DNA from: Anaspis maculata
Taxonomy: Eukaryota; Arthropoda; Insecta; Coleoptera; Scraptiidae
Assembly: GCA_949128115.1 (NCBI GenBank)
Contig: OX421968.1
Span: forward strand, 53,771,423-53,835,422
Reading direction: 5' to 3'
DNA: 64,000 nt
Of the stretch, positions 12,664 to 28,800 are shown one piece after another. The translations under genes were made by a program, and so were the position numbers. Every line of letters starts with the position of its first letter. Position 1 is the stretch's first letter. Below the pieces are notes generated by a model. It saw nothing but the letters and a program-made list of their open reading frames with translations. It had not been told where the DNA came from and ran no database searches.

Positions 12664-13097
12664 TTATTTGAACAATCCTAGACTAGACTGACCCAGACAG
12701 GCATAGATCGCCATCTATCTACGGAAAGTGGCGACCTAACAAAACTTTGCCGCTTGCTTGACGGTTGACGGTTCACCAGTTTTCAGAAAGCTGTTTTACT
12801 TTTACCCCATCAGAATTACAGGTTCCTATAATATCAGCAGAAGCTGGCGGCGCTGCAGAGATCAATGAATAAATGTCAAACGCGTGCGTCAACGTCAACC
12901 AACTCTCAGAACAAAACTTCAAAACGAAAGTTATTATTACTTTTGCTGTCGAATGTCGATGTCAAAACGTCAAAACTGCTTTCTTTTTCAGAGGCTACGA
13001 AACTGACCGTCACTGGAGGTTCCCTGCACTCGAGGCCGGAAAATCTCATATTTTTTCAATTTTTCTAAAGCCACAACATTACAAAAATTCATCCAAA
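12664..13097 (+). promoter_or_regulatory. Upstream region and presumed 5' leader of CSN2
   Basis: This is the only apparently transposon-free sequence between the foldback and the CSN2 ATG. It must hold the transcription start unless the promoter lies within the foldback. No TATA box or initiator is clear. Several upstream ATGs occur (for example 12,865 and 12,873), and the frame from 12,873 is open past the CSN2 ATG in a different frame, so an uncapped long leader would be poorly translated. The true start site is probably close to 13,098. Confidence 0.35.
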
Positions 13098-17263
<4,166 letters not shown>

Positions 17264-17580
17264 CTGAAACCTTTACCAACTTACAATGACTGTATTTGAA
17301 TCTATTGATCTTTTTCTTTTCCTTTAATTTAACCTTTTTTGTTAATTTACATGAGTTTCGCCTGAGACCAGGTATCTATAGGTGCAAACAAAGACCTTGT
17401 TGCAAGCTAGTCTTTTCCCCATACAATCATGTACGTTTATGAAATCTGTTATTATTTAGGTTTTTTTTGTTCAGTTTTTGTATTTTCTCTGTCTTTTTCA
17501 CAATACTGTAATTTCAGATTTGGGAAAACTCTAGTAAAGTGTAAAAAGCTTTTCAACTTCTGAAAACTTTCTTGAGGCAT

Positions 17581-17586
17581 AATAAA
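17581..17586 (+). terminator. Candidate polyadenylation signal of CSN2
   Basis: AATAAA lies 318 nt after the CSN2 stop codon, in AT-rich sequence. It is the clearest hexamer soon after the gene. Use of it is inferred, not shown. Confidence 0.45.
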
Positions 17587-18483
17587 TATTTGAGAACTCA
17601 ATTAGTTGTACCTACCAGATTGTGATTTTTAAAAATGACATACCATAGTGACTTGTCATAGCGTCCACCCTCTTGCCACCGAGGAAGGTAGCAGTTGGCA
17701 ATTAAATCATTGTTAATATTATGTAAGAAGAATTTTGAAACACTTGTGTTGATAACAAAATGTGTTATTTCTGTTACATATTTGTAGGTACCTACCTAGG
17801 TATCTAGGTATTTTTCCTTGCTTGTACTAGGAGTATTACAGTGATCATTTAGCGACCTCAAAAACGTTTGCTGCGATATACTATGCTGGCTTCACTTTGA
17901 AAGTGGAATATTATTCCCTAGGGCCAGTTTTTTTGAATTATTCTTTGTTTTCCTCAGTAGCGTTATACCGCTATTGTAAAACTGACTCTCAAGTCTAGCC
18001 ATCAAGTTTGAAGTTTGGAAATGCTTCTTAACCTTTCTGGATCGGTGTCATTATAGCACTCAGTGCTGTCCAGCCGGCGTTAATTGGTCTTTGCGGGTCC
18101 TCTGTGTTCTAGGTGGAGATACGTGACAAGACAGACAGGCGGCAAAGCGCCTAGTACGAATTTTCTATGGAAAATGCGTTAAAAAGCCAGCGTATGAATC
18201 CGTATGCTGTCTGTGCGGCTGGGCAATGATTTACGGACGGAGCCGTCCCCCAGACCGAAAAGTTTTAACAAGTGTTTTGAACGAATGTTTACAACAAAAT
18301 GTTCCAAAGAAAATGCTCGAGACATGACGTAAGACGAGTGTTTTAAACGAATATTTTTTAACAAGTGTCACGGAGGTATTTCTTATTCCAATTGTATTTG
18401 TAAAAATATTTTTCAAATTCATTCTCATATCCAGATACTACATAAAACGTGCTATAATATCGCAAAAAAAAAATAGCCTAGTA

Positions 18484-18626
18484 CAATCCACCTTTCTCAT
18501 GCGAGAAATTACTTGCGCGCATACCTGTGAGCGCAGATTCCCCGCTAGTTCATTCGGCTACTAACTACAGACTGCCAGTTGTATCCTCACGGGTATGCGT
18601 GACGTTCTCATGGGAAAGGTGGATTG
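18484..18626. mobile_element. 143-bp MITE
   Basis: Ends are CAATCCACCTTTCTCATG and CATGGGAAAGGTGGATTG, inverted with one mismatch. There is no coding content and no decisive target duplication. Confidence 0.75.
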
Positions 18627-19413
18627 AGCTGTGAAGAAAATTTTAATGATCTTGAGTATTTTGAGGCAAGTATTTTTTCCAAATTAATATTTGCAAATGC
18701 TCTGTTATTGCCCTTTTCAGTCGTTTTCTCAGAAAAATGCAAAAAATATTCTTCTAATTTTCTTAGTCCGTAGTAACGAGAAGTTGAAGTAAAATTGCGA
18801 TTCTTTAAAAATAATGATCAAAACACCCTGAAAATAGAGGCACTCTAGTCATCAATTTTTTCCTGGAACAGTTCAATTGTGCCAATCGATTTTTGTTTTT
18901 GTTTTGCAATATATCTAATGGACCTGTACAGTGTACCTACTTACAATTTGCTATTTCATTGTGTCACTTAAATATACAAGCCAAACACAGTGAATATTCG
19001 TCTAAAAATATACTTTTGTTTTAACCTACAAAATTTGTAAAAAAATATAATGAAAAGTGCTACAATGAGCCGGCAAGTTGAAAACGCCAAGATCGAGCGC
19101 CATTTGTGACGTCATCGGTCCCGACCAATAATGCAACTTCCCACCTCTCCCACCGCGCCGGTCGGACGGATGCACTGGGATTGTGACAGCGGGTTGGATC
19201 AGTAGCGTCATAGACCAGCCAGTTGACATGCCTGATCTATGAGTACTTGAGTAGCGTAAATCATGCCAATAATGTAGTGCAGTATGGAGTATGGGATATG
19301 GGTAAGGAATTCAACGACTACCTATGAATGAGTTCTTTTAAACTCAAGTTCATTGCTTTGTTACATCAACAACTACATATTTGTACAATCATATAAATCA
19401 TTTAATTAGTTTT

Positions 19414-19535
19414 ATGGTGGATTCATGCATAGAAATTTAAAATTTAACATTTAATTTTATTTACATAAGAAACCAATGGGTGAACACTTGAATGCTAAAT
19501 ATTAAATTTTAAATTTCCATGCATGAATCCACCAT
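19414..19535. mobile_element. 122-bp MITE
   Basis: The ends ATGGTGGATTCATGCATAGA and TCCATGCATGAATCCACCAT are inverted, and the pairing runs inward through AAATTTAAAATTTAA. It is a compact hairpin-forming element with no coding content. Confidence 0.8.
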
Positions 19536-19650
19536 TGATCTTGAAGTTTTTGCCACGTTCACACAAGTTTCGCGCTCTGAACGCCAGTTAGCCACACCGC
19601 CGATCCATACGATTGGATGGAAACGATGACGACACATACGGCGCGTATAC

Positions 19651-19842
19651 AATGCGTGCTTTCCACCTAGCCCCAAGTTCGGTACACCTGCCATTTACGC
19701 ATGTGCGGGTTCCAAACGGTGCTTTCCATCTACGTGTTCCTACTCGGTTCTGCGCCGTTCATTGGATCACCTAAAATTTTGTGCCACACCATGGAACATG
19801 TGCCGTCTGGTGGTATTTGTACCGTCTAGGTGGAAAGCACCC
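19651..19842. mobile_element. Inverted-repeat element with GTGCTTTCCACCTAG ends
   Basis: GTGCTTTCCACCTAG near 19,653 pairs with CTAGGTGGAAAGCAC near 19,827. A third copy, GGTGCTTTCCATCTACG, sits inside at about 19,719. It is GC-richer than its surroundings and non-coding. Confidence 0.6.
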
Positions 19843-20248
19843 AATGTGTTTTGAGATTCTCAAAGTTGACTTTTTTTTTCTACCCAAAATTTTGCAAAAA
19901 TAAAAAATACGTTATTTTCATTTTCACTAAACTTTCTGCTCAAGCAAAAAAAAATACACTGTATAGGCCCATTAGCATTTTTATGTAATTAGTAATTTCT
20001 GAAATATGAAACCTAATTTTGAAAATATGCATAGGTACAAGCTGGTTTGTTTTGAAACTTGAAAAAAAAATCAGTCGGCCGTGGAATTTCCGAACTGGCC
20101 GATAGTGCGATCTACCAACAATCAGCAATAGGTCGCGGGAACAAAAATGGCGTGCTAAAAAGATGGGTATATGGTATATGATGTTATTTTCACTAGTACG
20201 TTACTTGTTCATACAATTTTCTTCAGTTGTAAAGTTGTAATAAATATA

Positions 20249-20988
20249 CAGGTGTCCCGAAAATATACCGACATCGTTCTAAGGTAGCCTGCTCTCATCA
20301 AAACAAGGAAAAAAGTTCCTATGAACATGGGTCCGGAAACGCTTCCTAAGGGAGCTAAAGGCCCCTAAAGGTGGGACCCTGAAGATGGTTTTTATTCAAT
20401 ATCTCCAAAACTGTTCAAGGGAAATCAATCAAACTTGACACATGCACTAACCTTCTTATGCCCAACAAAATGAGGCAAGATTAATTCCACAATAATCTAC
20501 CAGGGGTGGGCCAGGCTGAGGTGTAGGGGTAAAAATAACCCTTACTTGTTTGAATGTGAATTGTTTCCAAATTGAACAAGAAATTATAGAATATTGGTGT
20601 TTTCTACCAAAAAAAGGTCACTTTCTTCAACCTCGATAGATGCACCGTTTACGAGATATTTGAGTTTGAATGTATGAAAACGTGGTCAGATATGCTAAAT
20701 TTTTAATTACGATATTCAAGACGAAAGAAAAACTATTTCAAAGAAACTTCATTTCTGTTAGGCATTCAAATTTTGTTAGGCATAAGAAGGTTATTAAATG
20801 TGTCAAGTTTGATTGATTTTCCTTGAACGGTTCCGAAAATATTGAATGAACAACCATTTTCAGGGTCCCACTTTTAGGGGCCTGTAGCTCCCTAATGAGG
20901 CGTTTCCGGACCCATGTTCATAGGAACTTTTTTTCCTTATTTTGATGAGAGTCCTAGAACGTTGTCGGTGTATTTTCGGGACACCCTG
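20249..20988. mobile_element. TA-flanked foldback element
   Basis: It starts TA-CAGGTGTCCCGAAAATATA and ends TATTTTCGGGACACCCTG-TA. Arms are about 20,249-20,475 and 20,762-20,988, sharing 'TAAGAAGGTTA' and 'CCTATGAACATGGGTCCGGA' as inverted copies. There is no coding content. The right TA is followed directly by the TA of the next element. Confidence 0.88.
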
Positions 20989-20992
20989 TATA

Positions 20993-22651
20993 CAGGGTGT
21001 TTCAGGGATGATAGCAAGAAACTCAATTGTGGGTAGATCTCGTCAAAATATGATAAAAACCTATATACCATTTTGCAAAGTTCGGCCTAAAGACGAAGAT
21101 ACAGCCCTCCAAAGTTCACTTTTTTAGGATTTCAAAAATTCCAACTCAGGAACGTTTCGACAAAGGACCCCGCACGATTCTTATGGAAAATGGCTCCCGG
21201 TTAAATTCTCTGAATTTTTGATATGTTGTAGCTCATGAGATACTGATCAAATACCGTGAACCCCAAACTCAAATAATGGACAGTTTTTTACCCACAGGGG
21301 GTTGAAGTTGGAGGTTTTGACGGCTTAAAAATGATATTCTGACGTAAATAAAAGCTTTTTATTCAGTTTCTCTGCAAATTGTGTTCCGTGCTAAATGTAT
21401 TGATTTGACAGAAAAATATCAACCCCCTCCTTCACCCCCATCCCCTATCTACCATCACAAAATTCGAGATTACTCTCAAAAGCCATGCAGATGGCTTCTG
21501 TGATTTAAATTATGAATTTTGACATAAAAATTATTTTCCACCCCTAATGTTGGGGTGCCGATTTTCAAATTTTCCTCGGTTAATTTGGCTGAATTTTTGG
21601 TATTGTGTACTTCTAATTCTGCTGAACAAAAAGTTCTTATACCAAAACTTATTCCTATGAACAGTTTTTGTTCTGCAGGGGACTGAAGTTCAATATTTAT
21701 GGTCTCTAATCTTCAACTTCAGTCCTCTGTAGAACAAAAACTGTCCATAGGAATAAGTTTTGGCATGAGAACTTTTTGTTCAGCAGAATTAGGAGTACAC
21801 AATACCAAAAATTCAGCCAAATTTACCGAGGAAAATTGGAAAATCGGCACCCCAACATTAGGGGTGGAAAATAATTTTCATGTCAAAATCCATAATTTGA
21901 ATCACAGAAGCCATCCGCATGGCCTTTGGGAGTAATCTCGAATTTTATGATGGTAGATAGGGGTTGGGGGTGGAGGAGGGGGTTGATATTTTTCTGTCAA
22001 ATAAATACATTTAGCATGTTACACAACTTGAAGAGAAACCAAATAAAAAGCTTTTATTCACGTCATAATATCATTTTGAGGCCATCAAAACCTCCAACTT
22101 CAACCCCCTGTGGGTAAAAAACTGTCCATTATTTGAGTTTGGGGTTCACGGTATTTGATCAGTATCTCATGAGCTACAACATATCAACAATTCAGAGAAT
22201 TTAACCGGGAGCCATTTTCCATAAGAATCGTGCGGGGTCCTTTAGCTTTAATTCAGCAGAAGCTGGTTTGTCATAATTATCTATCAATCTGCAAAATTTG
22301 GAAAGAATCCAACCAGTGGTGTAGGAGTTATGAGGGTCAATAATTTAGAAGCATCCGAAAAAAAGTTGACTTGAGGTGAACCCTCATAACTTCTACACCA
22401 CTGATTGGATTCTTCTCAAAATTGGCAGGTTGATGGATAATTATGACAAACCAGCTTATGCTAAATTGAAGCAAAATTTGTCGAAACGTTCCTGAGTTAA
22501 AAATTTTTGAAATCCGAAAAAAGTGTGCACTTTGGAGGACTGTATCTTCGTCATTAGGCCGAACTTTGCAAAATGGTATATAGGTTTTCGTCATATTTTG
22601 ACGAGGTCTACTCACAGTTTAATTTTTTGCTATCATTCCTGAAACACCCTG
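20993..22651. mobile_element. 1.66-kb TA-flanked near-perfect palindromic element
   Basis: It starts TA-CAGGGTGTTTCAGGGATGAT and ends ATCATTCCTGAAACACCCTG-TA. The arms (about 20,993-21,690 and 21,715-22,651) meet at a centre near 21,703 with almost no spacer and high identity, so the copy looks fairly young. The right arm is interrupted by a 233-bp insertion. There is no transposase. Confidence 0.9.
22244..22476. mobile_element. MITE nested in the right arm of the palindrome
   Basis: Comparison with the intact left arm (about 21,163) shows the uninterrupted sequence GGTCCTTTGTCGAAAC. In the right arm it is split after GGTCCTTT by a segment whose own ends pair (AGCAGAAGCTGGTTTGTCAT and its near complement). 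TTT flanks both sides, compatible with a 3-bp target duplication. The sister arm acts as the empty site. Confidence 0.85.
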
Positions 22652-23279
22652 TAGATGATTTATTGAACAATTTGTCGCTTTATCATAAAAATAATGTGTT
22701 GAACTCAAGATTTAATTGAGTAATGTCAAAAACAAGCGAATCTCTACAGCGGTACTTTGGCACCCCCTCAGGCACAAGCGTGGGCAAGAAGCTGGCAAGA
22801 GGCGCTTCGTTCTCGGCTTCGTTGCGGGTCTAGCGGGTGCCAAGGTGACGGTTATGTTCCCGCGACATATAGGACCTTCTCATATAGGCGGTTCCCTTTG
22901 CTCGCAGCTCGTGCGCAGGTCTTCAAGTACAAGTATACAAGCTCACTGGTTCCCAATATAGGTGAACCTGTGGCCCGAGGACCCCAGGTAGGTACTTGAA
23001 TAAGAATGGCTATAGAAGATCCTTATCAAATTTCAGTCGAATCCATTATTGATCATTTTCGAAAAATATTACCGAACATGCCCATTCATGCTAAAATAAT
23101 TTTGTGACACTACGTGTACGTCCATGAAAGAAATGAGAAAACAATTTATTTTCCGGAAGTCGGGAAAAGAGTGACATTTTATGTATAGCTGATTGCCTGG
23201 CGGCAGACACCGGTGTTGTCAACTTGATGTTGCCAGATAAGGTCGCCAGATCTTGCTTTTTTGAGGTAGCCATTTGAGA

Positions 23280-24945
23280 CATTAGTCTTTTTCGAGCGAA
23301 TAACCGTTTGTAACCGGTTGGTTATTAGCGGTTGACATTAGATTAACAGATACTGTCATTTTTTTGACATCTGACATTTCTCGCTAAAACGTTGCGGTTA
23401 TAACTTTGGTTATCAGCATTTGGCGGGAAAAGAGGGACTGGATAGCTTCAAATAGTTACGTACTTGTACTTGTCTCTGTTACATACCGTGTACTTGAACC
23501 ATTCGTAATCTAGGATAGCTTTGAAGGTGAAAAATTCAGTCATTCAGCCAATCCAATCACTTGAATCGATGAACATCTCGTTTCCGAAGTCACCCGGGTG
23601 GGCCCCAATCAGGGCCCTGATTACGAATTTTGTGGATCACACGTGTATTGTGATCACTGATCACATCACACATACAATTTCTATGAAATCCTGTTTGTTT
23701 TCTTGTTCATGGTGTAATACCGAAGGAACAATAAATAGTTATATTGAATTGAATTGAAAATCAACTACCTATTCATATTTCTACTACATAAATAGGAGGT
23801 ATAACAAGTACTTTCAGGATTAAACCATCATCAGGCGGCCATCGGACATCTGGATTACCCGATATTCTTGTGGGTCCATCGCTAGGGTTGCCAGATTTTT
23901 TTGAATCATATATATGAGACACCTGAGAAATATATATGAGATTTACAAAAAATATATGAGGTCCTATTTTTTATTATGATTATCCAGATCCACATCACAA
24001 TAATATTGGCGCCATCGCCAACCCCAACCCCAACCAGCCCGATGGATAAAGCGCTCCCGGTTAAACAGCCAATTAAACCAGTGAGCTTGTATACTTGAAG
24101 ACCTGCGCACGAGCTGCGAGCAAAAGGGAACCGCCTATATGAGAAGATCTATTCTATACTAACTACCTACCTCTATTAATAACAGTTAACAGTTCGCTCA
24201 TCTTTGAAAAAGTAGGTAGGTATAATCTAAAGGAATTTAACGATGAAATACTCTTTTATCAAGTTAAGAAAAATAACTTCATTCAGGGCAATAATTCCGA
24301 CCCATCCATGTAATTTTTAGAAAATGATGAGCACAAAATAACTAAGTACAGACATATTCAAAAATATTTTGCAGCTGCCGATTTTCAGTAGCTTTTTTGC
24401 TGATGCCTTCTCCTGGACATCCGTTCATTGGTGTCTCATGATGAAAAAAATCCTCTCAACTTGAGAAAGAATATAACATTCCAGTTCAGAATTGTTATGC
24501 TTGAATTGCAGCGCAAAAATTAAAAAATATAATAAAAATTGACAAAATCATGTCTGAAACAGCTAATAACTGAAAATATATGAGATTTGCTCATATATTT
24601 GATGTGTGGTATGAGGTATGAGATCTTGTTGAAATATATGAGTCTCATACCAAATATATGAGATCTGGCAACCCTATCCATCGCAGATGAGTCCATCGTC
24701 TTCGATTCTTCTCGTCGCCAAGTTAAGTTGTCAAGTTTTTGAGGTTAGGTTAGGTACGTTTCACGTTTGGAAATTCTGGACCGCTGCTTGTTTCAAATTC
24801 AAATCTGTTGCCGCCACCATAACAATAACCAACCAGCGGCACTTCCTTTACCGCTTATAACCAATCCTCGCTCAAACGTCAAATTCTATAACCAAGAGTA
24901 ACCGGTCATGAACGGTTACTCGCTCGAAAAAGACTATTGTTTGTG
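23280..24945. repeat. Older foldback, split by a hAT element
   Basis: AGTCTTTTTCGAGCGAATAA near 23,285 pairs with TACTCGCTCGAAAAAGACT near 24,918. Pairing is strong for about 50 bp and weaker for another 100 bp. The hAT element at 23,883-24,676 lies between the arms. Confidence 0.65.
23883..24676. mobile_element. hAT-like element with exact 8-bp target duplication
   Basis: Ends are TAGGGTTGCCAGATTT and GATCTGGCAACCCTA, inverted. Both flanks carry TCCATCGC (23,875-23,882 and 24,677-24,684), an exact 8-bp duplication as expected for hAT-type transposons. The subterminal regions are studded with ATATATGAG on both sides, in direct orientation, possible transposase-binding repeats. No transposase frame is visible. 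Confidence 0.88.
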
Positions 24946-25489
24946 ATTTGCGATTGCGACGTATCTTGAACCTAGCGGTTTTACATGCCATGTCATTAAT
25001 CATTACCCAAACGATTTCTGGCATGTGTTTCTGGCGTGGCGATATTTGAAGAGTTTGGTTGAGACTTTTCTCTCTATACTGTTGGCAACACTGGCAGACA
25101 CGGAAATGTCACTATTGTCACTTTTGAAGTTTGCTTTTGCATCTTTTGCAGGATTGCATTGCAGGTTAGTTTAGTTATAAAAGTCAACGGCATTAATTAA
25201 ACAAACTGTGGAACTTCATGTGCAGGTTTGAATACGAATGCCATTAACAGTTATAAATTTTGCAGTAATAAATGGATATGCTTGGAATTCTACATTTTCT
25301 GATAAGATTGTAAAATCGGGAGCCAGGCTGTGTTTTACTTATCTCATCCACAAACAACTTCTTGATGGCACCACCTTCGTGAGTAAACATTTTAAGTTTG
25401 TTTACAACTTGTCTAAAAGTCGTAAGTTCGTAACAAAGGTTAATTAATCTAATAAATTCCAGGGTAATTGAAAGGTTGCCGATTATTGA

Positions 25490-25896
25490 ATGTGGGCGGA
25501 AGATTTCACAAATGCACCAGAAATGACTGAACCACAACCCTTTGCCGGCCTAGGAGGATGTCTTCCAAAAATCGTGAATTCGTGGCAGCTTTTACTCACG
25601 TCTTTGAACCTCAAACATCCCATTTATCCCTTGGATCCTATTGCTCCAGACAACAGCGAATTCTTTCTGATAGATTCCAAAATACGCATCAGAGTCATCC
25701 ACATCAATCCAAATAAACAAGTTCTCAAACTGCAACAGAGCCATGAGCCAGCTAAACGGAATTCGCTATTCGAAGAGTACTGGTTCACAAGATGGAACAA
25801 ACCTTTAAAAATCGGAAGCTGCAACTGCTCTTTTAGGAGATCAATACGATTTTCTGTGCTGTCCAACCAAGCAAAGGCAGAAGAAAGCAGGGAAAG
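25490..25896 (+). CDS. Candidate first coding exon of the ABHD8-like gene
   Basis: A 135-codon open frame starts at the ATG at 25,490 (a second in-frame ATG is at 25,523) and ends in the strong donor AG|GTATGT in phase 2. The segment FFLIDSKIRIRVIHI is loosely like the short conserved N-terminal stretch of vertebrate ABHD8 (FVEVKPGRVLRV, from memory). The amino-acid composition looks coding, not random. The next acceptor in the same phase is at 31,496. An acceptor-like TTCCAG at about 25,462 suggests a further non-coding exon upstream. Confidence 0.6.
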
Positions 25897-28800
25897 GTAT
25901 GTGACTAAACTATACAAAAATGATTTTGTTGCACCCCAAGATTTTGTCCTCTTTCAAATCAGGATAACTTTTGACATCTGTGGATGATTTAAATTCTAAA
26001 TATTTGTACTAAACTGCCCAAAAGTCATAGGTCGTTCCTTTTTTTTTTTTGGGTCATTGATCCATTGTCATTTCTACCGCGGGACCTTTTTAACAAACTC
26101 ATATCTATGCAGTGAAAAGTGCTACTAGTTTGAATGTATTGCTCTTTTATGTTCTTCAAAATCTGACTATGAGTTTCTTCTTGTGCATGTGCCTATGGAC
26201 ACTGGACAGGGAGCTCATGCCTCAAAACTTAACGTCATAAGAAGGTACATGATTTTAACCCTGTAGGTTCAATGTGCGTTGATAAGGTTGTTGAAAATTG
26301 CTTTGTCTTACATGTCAGACCGGGGGCTTTAGGCTGGTATGAGCTTGTCAGTTTTCGAAAAAATGGCCAAAAATTTACGTCAAACGGTACATGAATGAAA
26401 CCAACTGGATTTTGTGTGGGAACATCCCCTCAATCGAGAATCTGGCTGTAAGACAAAATTTTTGCGGGCTTCGGTCCATAAGACAATTTTGAAATTTTCG
26501 AAAAAGGACCAAAATTTATAATTTTTTTCACAGGCGTTTTGTTGACTAACCCACTAAGTGTGATATATATTTGTAATCAATGGTGGGAGCACGCCGTCAA
26601 TCGGTTACGAAATTCGTGTTCGTATACGAATTTTGCTAGCACGCCACTTTCATGTTTCGTAAATAGTAAATATCGCCCAATCCCTTGCGTCTTCTGCCCC
26701 GTGCAGAGCATGCGTTCAAGCGGTTACGAAGTTCGTTTTCGTATCCGAATTTTGCGAGCACGCCACTTCCTTTTTTCGTAGAAATCGACCAGCCCCTTGC
26801 GTATCCTACCCACAGCCGTGCCTATGCACAGCCCGCAAGCTCCGTGCGAATACGAAAACCTTGGGTTTTGCGGAAAGTGTCGATCTTTCTTGTCTTGTCT
26901 AGCATAATAGTACCTTTCATTATCCAGCGCGCCATCAGCGCGCATACTCGTTTTCTGAAGTAATGGCGTCGAATACAAAATTTGCGAACAAATGCTAGAA
27001 AATGGCGTGAAAAACCGCCATAGAGTTGAAAAATACGCGCCGCAGCGAACAGGGTAATAGGCTAGAGGTTAATACACACTAGTGATTACTCATTTTTTAT
27101 CAAAAAGTCTGCATTGTTCATTAAATTATGAATAACTGCGTTTTACATTGATCGGATGTGCGTACGCAACCCATAATGCAACCCCCAACGACTCTATTTT
27201 CAGTTTGACTAGCGAAAGTTGCCTAAAAACCACGATTTTAGGCAACACTCGCTACATCAGTGTACTGCGGAATGTATTTTACTCCCAGGGACTTTTCTCA
27301 CACGATTCAAGAATAGCGGCCCACTTGTTTACAAACTTACGACACTCTGAGCGAACTTCAAAATGGCGAATAAATAGTTGACGTTGACAGCAGACAGCAG
27401 CGGAAAGTCACGGCCGTTGCTTGTCAAACTGAAAATAGAGTTGGTGGGGGTTGCATTATGGGTTGCGTACGCACATCCGATCAATGTAAAACGCAGTTAT
27501 TTATAATTTAATGAACAATGCAGACTTTTTGATGAAAAATAAGTAATCACTAGTGTGTATTAACCTCTAGCCTATTACCCTGTTCGCTGCGGCGCGTATT
27601 TTTCAACTTTATGGCGGTTTTTCTTGCGATTTTGTAGCATTTGTTCGCAAATTTTGTATTTGACGCCAAAATTTGGCGCAAGCGTTGGGTATACCACTAT
27701 AATGAAAGTTACTATATATCTGCATCTTCCCTCTTCGTCGCTGAAATTTTAGCAATATGGCGGCCTTCATCCACGGGCACGACTTTTTACGATCGTTTCC
27801 GATTGCGAAGACGAACGAAAATACGCAAGTTTATACAATAGAAAATACGCAAGCTTCGTATACGAAATTCGTAAACAGACGGCGTGCTCCCCGCACAGGA
27901 TGAAAGACGGAATCGATTTCCATGTTAAAATACAGGGGTACAATTTGGAAATAATTTTCAATGTTGCACCATTAAAAATTTTTGAGGACAGATTCGAAGT
28001 CTACATAAAAAATCATGTAAGAATCGTTTTTCATTCCTAAAATGATGTCAAGGGAGAAGTCTCCAGGAGGAGGTAAATTTTGGCCCTTTTTGAAAATTTC
28101 AAACTTGTCTTACGGACCGAGAGTCCCTAAAAATTTTGTCTTATGACCCGATTTTTGATTAAGGGGATGTTCCCGCACAAAAGCCCGTTGGTTTTATTCA
28201 TGTACCTTATGACGTAAATTTTGGAGATTTTTCGAAAATTGACAAGCCTATACCAGCCTAAATAAAGCCTGACATGTAAGACAAAGAAATTTTCAACAAC
28301 CTTATCAACGCACATTAGACCTACAGGGTTAAAATCATGTACCTTATGACGTAAGTCTTAAGGCACCAGCTCCCTGTTTACTATGTGTTTCCACGAATTT
28401 AAAAATTTCATATTTATCAAATATTATTTTGAAGAATTATTTTAATAGTAGGTAGCCGTTTTTATTTGTATGTGCCATATTTCATCGCATTCTGTCAAAT
28501 ATTTCCGAAATTTTCAGCTCTCGCATTTAATTTTGTTGTGGTATTCCTGATTGGTGGATCGCAGCCAAAAGCTTATTTTCACCACTAGACAGACACTTAT
28601 GACCCCTATGTCCATCGAGTTTGAACGCTATCGGTTGAATAACATCCAAGAAAAATTCGGGACACCAACTTTTTTCGTATTTTTGACAAAAAATGGGACT
28701 ATACATATTACTTTCTCATGGGCCGGCCCACCAACATGGAAGGGGAAGTATCGTAATCGTGCAGAAAAAAAGTTATGCAGGGTGGTCCAGGTTATAGTAG

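Larger units (their letters stand above)
17590..20246. other. Intergenic stretch with small MITEs
   Basis: No exon is supported. Contents are TAGGTACCTACC-like simple sequence near 17,786 and three short inverted-repeat elements listed separately (18,484; 19,414; 19,651). Confidence 0.5.
22654..25489. other. Gene-poor stretch before the ABHD8-like gene
   Basis: No coding exon is supported. It holds an inverted pair at 22,868-22,950 and 24,080-24,152 (GTTCCCTTTGCTCGCAGCTC and its complement), an older foldback at 23,280-24,945, and a hAT element. Non-coding leader exons of the downstream gene may lie at 25,090-25,480, where AG acceptor-like sites are present. Confidence 0.5.

Noticed and set aside
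22716..22999. Two overlapping + frames of about 80 codons
   Set aside because: They overlap each other in a repeat arm that is present inverted at 24,080-24,152. No domain is visible.
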